From positions 248,001 through 312,000 of the forward strand of contig NZ_QGGG01000004.1 in the NCBI RefSeq assembly GCF_003148475.1: DNA of 64,000 bases, in the 5' to 3' direction. The notes beneath the pieces are model-generated. The model had not been told where the DNA came from and made no database searches. It saw only the letters and a program-made list of their open reading frames with translations. This document shows positions 32,411 to 41,701 of this stretch, piece after piece (the stretch's first letter is position 1; the number at the start of each line of letters is the position of its first letter). Both the position numbers and the translations under genes were made by a program. Source of the DNA: Pseudaminobacter salicylatoxidans. Its GTDB lineage: Bacteria > Pseudomonadota > Alphaproteobacteria > Rhizobiales > Rhizobiaceae.

Positions 32411-33579
32411 TACGCGGCCTCCAGTTCAGTGAGCACATTGATCATTGTCTCGATTTCCATCGGAGTAAGGGCGGCATCGAAAGGAAGATTGAGCACACCG
32501 GCGGCAATGGCGTGGGCCGACACATGTGCCGTAGGCGCGGCGATTTTCGTAAAGCTGAAGCCGAAATCCATCCCCTTGCCGACGCCCCGTTCATAATAAT
32601 TCATCTTCTCGTCATAGCAAAGAACCGGAAAGCGGATCGGCACCCATTCGGAGCCCGCATCCTCGGGCGGCAGCGCGACCTTGCGAAGATGCTGCAAGCG
32701 GCTTCTCAACAGTTGGTAATTCGCTCTCCGGCGGCGGATCGTATCCTCGAAGCCGTCCAGTTGCGGCAACACCACCTGTGCCTGCCAGTCGGCGAACCTG
32801 TCCAGATAGACTTGCGAAGGTGTGGTCCGGAGTTCACCGGATTCGGCAGTCGCGCGGCCTCTCCAGGCAAAGTTGAGCGTGTGGAATGCCTTGTAGAGGA
32901 GGGGATTTCGCAACCCCACCAGAACGAACGCCGCCCCGATCAAGGCCATCTTGCGCATCACCGACATGGTGCGCAGCTCGCCTTGCGCGACGTTCTGCGC
33001 ACGCCGGAACAGGTCCGGGTCGGCGGTCGCCAGAAAGCCGCCCTTGAGCGGTGCATTCACGAGTTTGGTGGTGTCGAAACTGCCGAAGCAGGCAGCGCCG
33101 AATGTACCGGCAAGGCGACCGTTGACGCGCGTGCCGAACGCGGCGGCAATGTCTTCATAGACCGTCACGCCAGCCGACCGGCACGCATCGGTCATCGCCT
33201 CGATCGGCGCGCCGAAACCGTATTGATGGGTGGCGATATATGTCCTCCCATCCTGAAGATGCGGTGCGAGGTCATCGACGCTTTGATTGTATGACAGGCT
33301 GCCATGTTCGGCGAAAATCGGTTGCTTTCCTGCAAGAAGCGCGGCCTCGGCCACTGCCGAGCAGGTATAGGACGGGATGAGGACCTCGGCCCCTGGCGTG
33401 GCTTTCAGCAGGATATAGAGGGCGCCCCGACCGGACGGGGTGAGCAGCACGTAGGGCAGACCAAGAATATCGCGAAGACGTTCGGCGACCTCCGCAGAAG
33501 CCGGCCCGGGATCACGCGATTTCGGCGCGGCCTTCAGTAGGTCCTTGAAGCCATAGTTGGGTCTCGCGCGTGGGATCAT
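32410..33579 (-). CDS. DegT/DnrJ/EryC1-like PLP aminotransferase, atypical
   Basis: A 389-residue DegT-fold protein. PLP residues are present: Asp in YEDIAAAFG (near 143) and Lys in GSFDTTK (near 172). The usual GEGG loop after the Lys is replaced by APLKGG. A hydrophobic stretch (about 211-229, MALIGAAFVLVG) sits in mid-protein, which is unusual for these soluble enzymes and may bind membrane. It could transfer an amino group to a keto sugar or act on another substrate. It is the fifth gene of the operon, 109 bases after the flippase-like gene. Confidence 0.75.
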   Translation of the reverse strand: MIPRARPNYGFKDLLKAAPKSRDPGPASAEVAERLRDILGLPYVLLTPSGRGALYILLKATPGAEVLIPSYTCSAVAEAALLAGKQPIFAEHGSLSYNQSVDDLAPHLQDGRTYIATHQYGFGAPIEAMTDACRSAGVTVYEDIAAAFGTRVNGRLAGTFGAACFGSFDTTKLVNAPLKGGFLATADPDLFRRAQNVAQGELRTMSVMRKMALIGAAFVLVGLRNPLLYKAFHTLNFAWRGRATAESGELRTTPSQVYLDRFADWQAQVVLPQLDGFEDTIRRRRANYQLLRSRLQHLRKVALPPEDAGSEWVPIRFPVLCYDEKMNYYERGVGKGMDFGFSFTKIAAPTAHVSAHAIAAGVLNLPFDAALTPMEIETMINVLTELEAA

Positions 33580-33688
33580 GACGCAGCCTCAGCGGGCATC
33601 GGAAGCGGATGGCGGCGACGCATGTATGGACATATCCTGACGGCGCATCTCAATCCGGTTTATCCCTGCCCGCATCTCCCGGCTCCTG

Positions 33689-34645
33689 TCATCGACCGCG
33701 CGGCTCGGAGGAAGACAAGGCGTAAGGGCTCGCAAGCCAGTGGGCAATCCCCAGGGCGATGGCGATCAGCGAAAGGAAACGCAGGATGAGCGCAGCCGAC
33801 AAGCCCTGCTCCGGCGAAAACCCGCTTTGCACCACAAGGGACATTATCGTGATCTCGGAGATGCCGGCCCCGCCGGGAATTGCCGTCAGCACGATGGCGA
33901 AGGTGACCATTCCGACCATGAACATGGCGGCTGGAAACGAAATGACGACATCTATGGCCATCAGGCCGGCGCGCCAGATGAATGCCGTGAGCAGCCAGCA
34001 CAGCAGGGTCGTGAGGAAAACGCTCAGCGCTGCATAAGGACGCTCTGCCATCATGCGAAAGGCGCGCATGGCATCGGCGAGCGCACCGGGTGCAAATCTG
34101 CGACCCAGTGCGACTGCGACCAGCAATCCGACAGGGATCGCCACACACAGGACCACCGCCACGAATGTAACAGGCATGTCTGTCCGCACCATGAACAGGC
34201 CCGCCAGCGCCGTCAGCAGAAGCAACACGAGAACATCGGCTATCCGCTCGATAGCGAAGCCACTCGCCCCCGTCGCGATCGTCATGCCGTGATGAGCCTT
34301 GGCATGAGCCACCTTGAGAGCTTCCCCGAGCTGCATCGGCGTTATGACGGCCAGCCCCAGCGAAACAGCCGTCGAAACATAGGTCGGCAGGAAGCGGGGC
34401 CGCGCGCCCAGCGTGTCCAGCACGGTGAACCAGCGGACGGCGCGCATGAGCCACACGAGAAGCAGCAGCAGCGGCAGTTCCACCAGCACGATCCACGGAT
34501 CGGCATTGCCGAGATTGGCAATCACGGCATTGATGTCGATCGCATGAAAGGTCCATGCAACGATGACGGCCAGGCACGCCGCACCGATCAGCAGCTTTGG
34601 CCAGCCAGGTCCGCGTCTGGTTCCATGCGAGCCGGCATCGCTCAT
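33689..34645 (-). CDS. lysylphosphatidylglycerol synthase TM-like / UPF0104 membrane protein
   Basis: A 318-residue polytopic membrane protein with about eight helices. The segments RAVRWFTVLDTLG, LGLAVITPMQLGEALK and IPGGAGISEITIMSL match the UPF0104 (LPG synthase transmembrane) superfamily. Some members are flippases or are tied to polyprenyl or glycolipid transport. It lacks the cytosolic aminoacyl-transfer domain of MprF. The ATG at 34645 overlaps the previous methyltransferase stop by 4 bases (ATGA). In this locus it is the best candidate to move a lipid-linked sugar across the membrane; that is an inference. Confidence 0.8.
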   Translation of the reverse strand: MSDAGSHGTRRGPGWPKLLIGAACLAVIVAWTFHAIDINAVIANLGNADPWIVLVELPLLLLLVWLMRAVRWFTVLDTLGARPRFLPTYVSTAVSLGLAVITPMQLGEALKVAHAKAHHGMTIATGASGFAIERIADVLVLLLLTALAGLFMVRTDMPVTFVAVVLCVAIPVGLLVAVALGRRFAPGALADAMRAFRMMAERPYAALSVFLTTLLCWLLTAFIWRAGLMAIDVVISFPAAMFMVGMVTFAIVLTAIPGGAGISEITIMSLVVQSGFSPEQGLSAALILRFLSLIAIALGIAHWLASPYALSSSEPRGR

Positions 34646-35277
34646 GTTCGCGTGCCGGTCATGACGCAATGCGTGTAGGGAAACGAGTTCAGGTCGTGAT
34701 GCACTGAATGCTCGATGCCTGAAAAAACCCGTCGGCCTATCGCTTCATAGGCAGCCGGAGGGCGGACATATCTGCCGCGGTCCATCTTCAGCAGCAGCCG
34801 CGCGATCGGATTTTGGCCTGGTACGAATGCGCCGTCACAGGTGACCAGGCGGCCGCCTGGCTTCAGCGCTTCATGCGCGACACGGAACAGCAACTCCGCT
34901 TCCCTGTCGTCGAGGTGATGCAGGACGCCGATCGCCATCACGAGATCGAAGGGCTCGAACTCCCGCGCGGCCTCGGCCGTCAGTGCGCGGTGGTGGAACG
35001 CGCCGCGCGAGCCGTGAATGCGGCGGGCATCCTCGATATACCGCTCGCTGAGATCGAAACCCACATAGGTGACGCCAGCCGGCAGATGCGGAAGCAGCGC
35101 CGCCGTTCCGCACCCGATATCCAGAACCCTGTCGCTCGCGCCGGGGCGCAGAAACCGGTCGACAAAGTCCCGCTTTCTCGCGTGAGGCGCTGCCAGCCGC
35201 GAATGCATGCCATATGCGGCCGGGCTCTCGAGCAGGGCACGCGGATCGAGCTTTCCAAAAGGTTTCATGGTCGACAT
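34642..35277 (-). CDS. class I SAM-dependent methyltransferase
   Basis: A 211-residue methyltransferase with motif I RVLDIGCGTAALLPHL (50-65), YVGFDLSERYI (motif II), LVMAIGVLHHLDD and ALKPGGRLVTCDG. The HHLDD segment resembles the UbiG/arsenite methyltransferase clan (Methyltransf_11/25). It follows the first DegT gene by 37 bases and overlaps the flippase-like gene. It differs clearly from the other methyltransferase in the locus, so two distinct methylation steps are likely. Confidence 0.85.
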   Translation of the reverse strand: MSTMKPFGKLDPRALLESPAAYGMHSRLAAPHARKRDFVDRFLRPGASDRVLDIGCGTAALLPHLPAGVTYVGFDLSERYIEDARRIHGSRGAFHHRALTAEAAREFEPFDLVMAIGVLHHLDDREAELLFRVAHEALKPGGRLVTCDGAFVPGQNPIARLLLKMDRGRYVRPPAAYEAIGRRVFSGIEHSVHHDLNSFPYTHCVMTGTRT

Positions 35278-35314
35278 CTATCCCAATAGCCGCCGGCTGA
35301 ACAGCGGCGGGCGG

Positions 35315-36478
35315 TCAGGCCTTGTCCGCCGCGATGAGCGGATAGACATGGTTCCTGACGGTAGAGATGACATGGTCCTGTTCCGCCTCGGACAGTCCGG
35401 GAAAAAGCGGCAGGGTCAGGGTTTCTTCCCCCCACTGCCAGGAAACCGGCCAACTCTCGGCCGAACCTGCAAGGCGGGTCTTGTAGAAACTCATTTCCGG
35501 GACACTGCGGTAATTGACCGTCACGCTCACGCCGGCCTCGTTCAGCCTGGCGATGGCGGCATCGCGCGCGCCGTTGCCTACCCCGATAACGAACAGGTGC
35601 TCGGCACTGACGGCGGTGTCGACCTGCTCCACCAGCCGCAGCGGTCCGCCTGCGAAGGCAGCGCGATAGCGGTCCGCCAGCCTTTTGCGTTCGGGCAGCC
35701 GTTCGTCGATCGTCGAAATCTGGTGCGGAAGCAGGGCGGCAAGCAAATCGGGAAGATTGGCCTTGGTACCAAGCCGGTTCATGTCCCAGTGATTGTAGCG
35801 ACCACCGCTGAACCGGTCGACCGCGATGGCCGACATGCCGTGCAGTCGCGTTTCCAGGGTCTTTCGATAAAGATCCTCGGAGTTGAAAATCGCGGCCCCG
35901 CCTTCACCGCAGGTCACGTTCTTCGTGGCGTAGAAAGAAAAGATCGCCACATCCGAATGGCGTCCCGGCCGATAGCCATCGCGCGTGCCTTCGAAGCAAT
36001 GCGCGCAATCTTCGATAAGGACCGGCTCGCCCCCTGCCGGACGGGCGCGACGGAGCGCGGCCCTGATGCCCTTCATGTCGCACATCTGACCGTAGATATG
36101 GACAGGCATGACCGCACGGGTCCGTGGCGTGACGGCCTTTTCCACATGCTCGGGCGTCATCAGGAGGGTGCGCGGATCGACATCCACGAACACCGGCGTA
36201 CCCCCGGCCAGATGCACCACATTCGCACTGGCGATGAAAGTCATGGCCGGAACGATCACCTCGTCGCCCGGCTGAAGGTCCATGGCCAGCAGCACGGCTA
36301 GCGCGCCATTTGTCCAGCTATTGACCAGAAGCGCATGCGGCACCGTGAAATAGCTCTCAAGCTGTCGCTCGACGGATGAACAGACCTTGCCGGTCGTCAG
36401 GAACGGGGTGGCGAGCACTGCGGCGACAGCGCTGGCATCGGCCTCACTCAACGCATGACGATAGAAATCGACCTTCAT
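35315..36478 (-). CDS. DegT/DnrJ/EryC1/StrS sugar aminotransferase
   Basis: A 387-residue PLP-dependent aminotransferase of the ArnB/StrS class. PLP-binding Asp (IEDCAHCFEG, near 157), the Schiff-base Lys (FSFYATKN, near 186) and the GEGG loop (191-194) are all intact, and PAMTFIASANVV is the usual early motif. It should aminate a 4-keto or 3-keto nucleotide sugar with glutamate as donor. It lies 30 bases after the dehydratase-like gene, which would supply the keto sugar. ATG at 36478 (MKVDFYRH) fits the family start. Confidence 0.92.
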   Translation of the reverse strand: MKVDFYRHALSEADASAVAAVLATPFLTTGKVCSSVERQLESYFTVPHALLVNSWTNGALAVLLAMDLQPGDEVIVPAMTFIASANVVHLAGGTPVFVDVDPRTLLMTPEHVEKAVTPRTRAVMPVHIYGQMCDMKGIRAALRRARPAGGEPVLIEDCAHCFEGTRDGYRPGRHSDVAIFSFYATKNVTCGEGGAAIFNSEDLYRKTLETRLHGMSAIAVDRFSGGRYNHWDMNRLGTKANLPDLLAALLPHQISTIDERLPERKRLADRYRAAFAGGPLRLVEQVDTAVSAEHLFVIGVGNGARDAAIARLNEAGVSVTVNYRSVPEMSFYKTRLAGSAESWPVSWQWGEETLTLPLFPGLSEAEQDHVISTVRNHVYPLIAADKA

Positions 36479-36508
36479 GGGGATAGAACCTTGTTGGAGG
36501 AGGTGCAC

Positions 36509-37453
36509 TCAGATGAAACGCGAATTGTCCAGTTGCTCGACGATCCCGATGATTTCGTCATCGAACTTCCTGCGCGGCGACCAGCCGAGCCCCCGCAGCC
36601 TGGAATCGTCGAGGCTGTACCTGACATCCTGGCCGGAGCGATCCGCAACCGAAACGAACGCTGCGTTCTCGCTGATTCCGAGCACGCCGGCGATGCGGCG
36701 CAGCACATCGATGTTCCGGCGCTCTTCCGTACTGCCGATATTGTAGATCTGGTTCCTGCTGCCCTTCTCGATCACCGTCAATATGCCGTTGATGGTGTCA
36801 TCGACATGCAACCACGACCGGATGTAGCTGCCATCACCATGCATGATCGCGGGCATGCCGCGCTTCATCCGCCAGGCGCTTTTGGGGATAAGCTTTTCGG
36901 GATATTGGTGAACGCCGTAATTGTTGGTCGGGCGCACGATGTTCCAGCTTACCGAATAGGTCCTGCCCCAGCTTTGGACCAGCATGTCGGCCGCCGCCTT
37001 CGTCGCGGCATAAGGATTGGACGGAACGAGCGTATCGGTTTCGGTATGCGAGCCGTCGCGAATGTCTCCGTAAACCTCGTCTGTGCTGATCTGAATGAAA
37101 AGCGGACGCTCCCGCTCATGCTTCAGGCGCACGAGTTCAAGACATCTTTGAACACCCAGGAAATTGGTTTCGCAGAACCTTTTGGCGTTTGTGATTGCGT
37201 TATCTACATGGCTTTCGGCTGCAAAATTAACGAAGATGTCGCATTCCGGCAGGAAATCCAGATTGCATATATCCGACTCGTAGAAGCGGTAATTCTTGAA
37301 CTTGGAAAATTCCGCATTCACACTGCGATCGGCGGCATAGCTGATGCAGTCGATGTTCTTCACAAATCGACCATCTTCCAGGCATCTTCGAACGAAGTGC
37401 TTGCCGATGAATCCCAACCCGCCGGTTACGACGATAATTTCTGCACCGCTCAC
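36509..37453 (-). CDS. NDP-sugar 4,6-dehydratase/epimerase (RmlB-like SDR)
   Basis: A 314-residue extended short-chain dehydrogenase. The NAD motif GGLGFIG (11-17), the STDEVYGD motif with the Asp-Glu pair used by 4,6-dehydratases (about 124-130), and YAATK (148-152) are present, followed by RPTNNYGVHQYPEKLIP, typical of RmlB-like enzymes. The GTG at 37453 has GAGGGGGAA upstream; a GTG at 37483 would add ten residues without similarity. The DNA looks less GC-rich than in housekeeping neighbours. It is the first gene of the leftward operon. Confidence 0.88.
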   Translation of the reverse strand: MSGAEIIVVTGGLGFIGKHFVRRCLEDGRFVKNIDCISYAADRSVNAEFSKFKNYRFYESDICNLDFLPECDIFVNFAAESHVDNAITNAKRFCETNFLGVQRCLELVRLKHERERPLFIQISTDEVYGDIRDGSHTETDTLVPSNPYAATKAAADMLVQSWGRTYSVSWNIVRPTNNYGVHQYPEKLIPKSAWRMKRGMPAIMHGDGSYIRSWLHVDDTINGILTVIEKGSRNQIYNIGSTEERRNIDVLRRIAGVLGISENAAFVSVADRSGQDVRYSLDDSRLRGLGWSPRRKFDDEIIGIVEQLDNSRFI

Positions 37454-37767
37454 AGTCTTCGATTCCCCCTCGTGGCGCCCCACCTCGTTCCGGCCAACTT
37501 ACTATGACCATCGCACACGGAGCACAAACTTTATCAGCGATTCCCTGATCGACACGCCTTTAGCACCCCCGGCATCGAGATTGCGACAGTTTCCTCCGGT
37601 TCATTCAAGCAGGCTCCACATCGAGCTTCCTGAAATTCGAGTTGCCTGCCGCCGGCACACCCTCTAGGAAAACGGCTTCTCGTGCCGGCATCTTTGCTCG
37701 TCGGCCACATCCGGGCATAGGATGTCAGAACCTTCGGCCCCTACATCCGGTCAGCAATGAGTGGGAA
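37454..37767. promoter_or_regulatory. divergent intergenic region of the glycan locus
   Basis: These 314 bp separate the leftward eight-gene operon from the rightward membrane glycosyltransferase gene, so both promoters should lie here. I see no gene, strong operator palindrome or clear sigma-70 pair. The stretch around 37500-37545 is AT-rich compared with its surroundings. Confidence 0.5.
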
Positions 37768-39564
37768 ATGTTTTCAAGCTCTCGCGCAAGCGCCCTGTTT
37801 CCCCAAAAATCCGATCACTACCGCCTGGAAGGCGCCGAAGACGGCACAAAACCGCAAACGGCAACGCATACGGCGCAACGTTTGTGCTGGATATTGGCGT
37901 CACTTGCCAGCCTGGCGATCATCCTGGGAGCGCTTTACATCGTCGATCGCGGCTTCGACATTACCGACGAGGCCTACTATCTGTTCTGGATTTCCACGCC
38001 CGGAGAGTATCTGTATTCGGGCACGATGTTCGGGCATCTGCTCGAGCCCTTCATGGCTCTCGCAGGCGGCGACATCGCCACCCTTCGGCGGCTTTCTCTT
38101 GTACTGCTGGTGATAATTTCCGGGGCCGGCTGGTTTGCCTGGAAGCCTGAAGCGTCCGCTTCTCTGCTTTCCAGCGCCACAATCGCACTCTGTTTGAGCG
38201 CCTTTTCTCTTTTCCTGCAGGGCAATTTGTGGATCCCCACGCCATCCTACAATGCGCTCGCAATATTCGCGGGCTTCGCGCTGTTTGCGGCATTGGGCCT
38301 GTTGGCGCGCGATGCTGCCCGGCCGGCCGCAGCGCTTCTGGCCGGGTTTGCTGGGCTCTGCTCGTTTGCGTCGCGCCCCAGCGCTGGCGCCGCCTTTGCC
38401 GCGATTTACGCCGCCGCCATCATCGTCTCCGCCAGATCTCCGCGGCAGGCGCTGCGCGACTTCCTGGCGGCCGGCGTGGCGACACTGCTTCTCGGCATTC
38501 TGTTCGGCCTGCTGATTGTCGATCCGGCCGCCATATGGCGGCAGTATCAGCAATTCTCCCTGCTCTGGATGGGATCAGGCGAACTCTCGTCACAACTGGG
38601 CAAACAGTTGCACCGCTTTGCGACGTCACCATCGAGGGGAGCGCTCCTGGTCGCCGGCTTCGGGTTGATCGGTCTGGCCCTTGTCATCCGGCGACTTGCC
38701 CCATCCGTCGCCAAACGCGGCGTGGTGGCGCTCGCCGTCCTCTACCTTCTGATCGCATGCGCTCTGATAGTTTCGATTGAGCACCACCTGAACTATCCCA
38801 TCCTCCTGATCATGCTGGCGACCTGCAGCGCCATCGCGATCATCAGCATTGCGATAGTGCTGGACTCCAACCGTCCAGCCCACCCTTATGTGGTCCTGGC
38901 GCTGGCATTGCTGATCCCCTTCGTCGCGCAACTGGGCACGGGCAGCGACATCACCAGGGCGGCCTTCAATTCCCTGGGAATAACGGCTGTCGTAGTGGTC
39001 GTTTCCACGGCCAGGGCTTTCGGGAGGAACGTGGCAGCCATTCCGGCACTCTGCTTTGTGGTGATGCTCGCTTGCACCTTGTGGGCCAGCCTCGCCAAGC
39101 CCTACCGGCTGCCCGCCGATATCTGGTCGCAATCCACCGCCTTCGCGTTTCCGCGGCATGGCACGCTCCTGCTCGACAGCGGCACGCATGCCATGCTGAG
39201 CACGATACGTGACGCCGCCGTCCTGCACGGCTTTGCCGAAGATACGCCTGTGCTCGATTTCACGGGACAAAGCCCCGGCATTGTCTTTGCCATGGGAGGA
39301 TCGGCGCCGGGAACACCGTGGCTGGTCGGCGGATACCAGTGGTCGGATCGCCAGCTCGTTGCCATACTGGACTCGCTCAGCGAGGAGCAACGCCGCAATG
39401 CATGGATATTGTGGGGAGAAAACCGGCGGGCCGTCAGTCGCGATCGCTTGCGCGAACTCGGATTTGACCTCGAGACGGGCTATTCACTGGTGACGGAAGT
39501 GCCGCATTCAATTCAGAAATGGCGGATCGGCGTCTACGCACCGCTGCACGGCGACAAGCAATAG
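37768..39564 (+). CDS. polytopic membrane protein, probable GT-C glycosyltransferase
   Basis: A 598-residue membrane protein with about 11-12 helices and a C-terminal soluble domain (about 490-598). The first outer loop carries FDITDEAYYLFW; an acidic Asp-Glu pair at this place marks GT-C enzymes such as ArnT and protein mannosyltransferases, which use polyprenyl-linked sugars at the outer face of the membrane. ATG at 37768 follows GAGTGGGAA; an open frame extends upstream to 37642 but is not hydrophobic or family-like. It is divergent from the glycan operon and is probably its final transferase. Confidence 0.75.
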   Translation: MFSSSRASALFPQKSDHYRLEGAEDGTKPQTATHTAQRLCWILASLASLAIILGALYIVDRGFDITDEAYYLFWISTPGEYLYSGTMFGHLLEPFMALAGGDIATLRRLSLVLLVIISGAGWFAWKPEASASLLSSATIALCLSAFSLFLQGNLWIPTPSYNALAIFAGFALFAALGLLARDAARPAAALLAGFAGLCSFASRPSAGAAFAAIYAAAIIVSARSPRQALRDFLAAGVATLLLGILFGLLIVDPAAIWRQYQQFSLLWMGSGELSSQLGKQLHRFATSPSRGALLVAGFGLIGLALVIRRLAPSVAKRGVVALAVLYLLIACALIVSIEHHLNYPILLIMLATCSAIAIISIAIVLDSNRPAHPYVVLALALLIPFVAQLGTGSDITRAAFNSLGITAVVVVVSTARAFGRNVAAIPALCFVVMLACTLWASLAKPYRLPADIWSQSTAFAFPRHGTLLLDSGTHAMLSTIRDAAVLHGFAEDTPVLDFTGQSPGIVFAMGGSAPGTPWLVGGYQWSDRQLVAILDSLSEEQRRNAWILWGENRRAVSRDRLRELGFDLETGYSLVTEVPHSIQKWRIGVYAPLHGDKQ

Positions 39565-39702
39565 AACACCGCCCCGAACCGAAGACTGGCCAGCGAAAAG
39601 CGGAAACCGGTTTTCGCTGACGCGCGCCTTGCACTCGGGATTATATCCTGATGCCTCGGGCGCACCGCTTGAGAGCGATGCGCCACAGGTTTGGCTGGGC
39701 AA

Positions 39703-41529
39703 TCAGGCGGCGCCGACGGTCTTCGACTTCTCGAAGCGCTTGCGCTCGTTCGGGTCGAGATACATCTTGCGCAGGCGGATCGACTTCGGCGTCACCTCGA
39801 CCAGTTCGTCGTCCTGGATCCAGGACAGCGCGCGCTCCAGCGTCATGCGGATCGGCGGGGTCAGCTTCACCGCCTCGTCCTTGCCGGCGGCGCGGATGTT
39901 GGTGAGCTTCTTGCCCTTCAGCACATTGACCTCGAGGTCGTTGTCGCGGCTATGGATGCCGATGATCATGCCCTGATAGACCTTCACGCCGGCGTCAATG
40001 ACCATCGGGCCGCGGTCTTCGAGGTTGAACAGCGCATAGGCAACCGCCTCGCCCTGATCGTTCGAGATCAGGACGCCGTTGACACGGCCGGGCAGCTCGC
40101 CCTTGTAGGGCTCATAGGCGTGGAACAGGCGGTTCATCACCGCCGTGCCGCGCGTGTCGGTCAGGAGTTCCGACTGGTAGCCGATAAGGCCGCGCGTCGG
40201 CGCATGGAAGACCAGACGCTGGCGGTTGCCGCCCGAAGGGCGCAGTTCCGTCATATCGGCCTTGCGCTCCGACATCTTCTGCACGACGACGCCGGCATGT
40301 TCCTCGTCCACGTCGATGACGACTTCCTCGATCGGCTCGAGCAGCTGGCCGTTCTCGTCTTTCTGCATGACGACGCGCGGACGCGACACGGCAAGCTCGA
40401 AGCCTTCGCGGCGCATGGTTTCGATCAGCACGGCAAGCTGCAGTTCGCCGCGACCGGAAACGTAGAAGCTGTCCTTGTCGGCCGATTCCTCGATCTTCAG
40501 CGCGACATTGCCCTCAGCCTCTTTCAACAGGCGGTCGCGGATGACGCGGCTGGTGACCTTGTCGCCCTCGGTGCCCGCCAGCGGCGAGTCGTTGACCAAG
40601 AAGGACATGGTGACGGTGGGCGGGTCGATGGGCTGGGCCGCCATCGGCGCGGCGATGGCCGGATCGCAGAACGTATCTGCGACGGTGCCCTTGGAAAGCC
40701 CGGCAATGGCGACGATATCGCCGGCCTGCGCTTCCTCGATGGGCTGGCGGTCGATGCCGCGGAAAGCGAGGATCTTGGAGACGCGGCCATTTTCCAGCAG
40801 CGTGCCGTCATGGTGCAGCACCTTGACCGGCTGGTTCGGCTTCAGCGTGCCGGCCTCGATGCGGCCGGTGATGATGCGACCGAGGAACGGATTGGCCTCC
40901 AGGATGGTGCCGATCATGCGGAACGGACCCTCCGCGACCTTGGGCTCCGGCACATGCTTGAGCACGAGGTCGAACAGCGGCGCGAGCCCCTGATCCTTCG
41001 GGCCTTCCGGGTTTTCGGCCATCCAGCCGTCACGGCCCGAGCCGTACATGATGGGGAAGTCGAGCTGCTCGTCAGTGGCGTCGAGCGCTGCGAAAAGGTC
41101 GAACACCTCGTTGATGACCTCGTTGTGACGGGCATCGGGACGGTCGATCTTGTTGACCGCGACGATCGGCTTGAGGCCGACCTTGAGCGCCTTGCCGACC
41201 ACGAACTTGGTCTGCGGCATCGGGCCTTCAGCGGCGTCCACCAGCACGATGGCGCCATCGACCATGTTGAGGATGCGCTCCACCTCGCCGCCGAAATCGG
41301 CGTGGCCGGGCGTGTCGACGATGTTGATGCGCGTATCCTTCCATTCCACCGAGGTGGCCTTGGCCAGAATGGTGATGCCGCGTTCCTTTTCGATATCGCC
41401 CGAGTCCATCACGCGCTCGGCGACGCGCTGGTTGTCGCGCACGGAGCCGGATTGTTTCAGGAGCGCATCGACCAGCGTCGTCTTGCCATGGTCAACGTGC
41501 GCGATGATCGCGATATTGCGGAGTTTCAT
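39703..41529 (-). CDS. typA: translational GTPase TypA/BipA
   Basis: A 608-residue ribosome-associated GTPase. The P-loop AHVDHGKTT lies at 10-18, with [11 protein letters not shown] and NKIDRPDAR following; elongation-factor domains II, III and V and the TypA-specific C-terminal domain complete it. It supports ribosome assembly and growth at low temperature or stress. ATG at 41529 (MKLRNIAII) is clear. It is monocistronic and convergent with the membrane glycosyltransferase. Confidence 0.97.
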   Translation of the reverse strand: MKLRNIAIIAHVDHGKTTLVDALLKQSGSVRDNQRVAERVMDSGDIEKERGITILAKATSVEWKDTRINIVDTPGHADFGGEVERILNMVDGAIVLVDAAEGPMPQTKFVVGKALKVGLKPIVAVNKIDRPDARHNEVINEVFDLFAALDATDEQLDFPIMYGSGRDGWMAENPEGPKDQGLAPLFDLVLKHVPEPKVAEGPFRMIGTILEANPFLGRIITGRIEAGTLKPNQPVKVLHHDGTLLENGRVSKILAFRGIDRQPIEEAQAGDIVAIAGLSKGTVADTFCDPAIAAPMAAQPIDPPTVTMSFLVNDSPLAGTEGDKVTSRVIRDRLLKEAEGNVALKIEESADKDSFYVSGRGELQLAVLIETMRREGFELAVSRPRVVMQKDENGQLLEPIEEVVIDVDEEHAGVVVQKMSERKADMTELRPSGGNRQRLVFHAPTRGLIGYQSELLTDTRGTAVMNRLFHAYEPYKGELPGRVNGVLISNDQGEAVAYALFNLEDRGPMVIDAGVKVYQGMIIGIHSRDNDLEVNVLKGKKLTNIRAAGKDEAVKLTPPIRMTLERALSWIQDDELVEVTPKSIRLRKMYLDPNERKRFEKSKTVGAA

Positions 41530-41632
41530 ATGGGTTCCGAGGAGGGTTGGCGGGCGCCGGAAAGGCGACGCCCCGCGTTTCACTTGCGCGCGCTCTTACA
41601 TGGTTTTTCGCAAATGCGAAAGAGGCGCACGC

Positions 41633-41656
41633 AAAACGGCCCGCCGAAACGGGCCG
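41633..41656 (-). terminator. terminator after the M3 peptidase gene
   Basis: Read leftward, CGGCCCG (41656-41650) pairs with CGGGCCG (41643-41637) around TTTCGG, followed by TTTT. A second short hairpin, TTTCGC with GCGAAA (41606-41621), lies further on. Confidence 0.75.
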
Positions 41657-41701
41657 CAGACATGCGAAAAAATCATCCGGACCGGGCGGCGGAACTGGCG
41701 G

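Noticed and set aside
37642-37767. Longer N-terminus for the membrane glycosyltransferase
   Set aside because: The extra 42 residues are Arg/Pro-rich with no helix, and a ribosome-like site lies just before the ATG at 37768.
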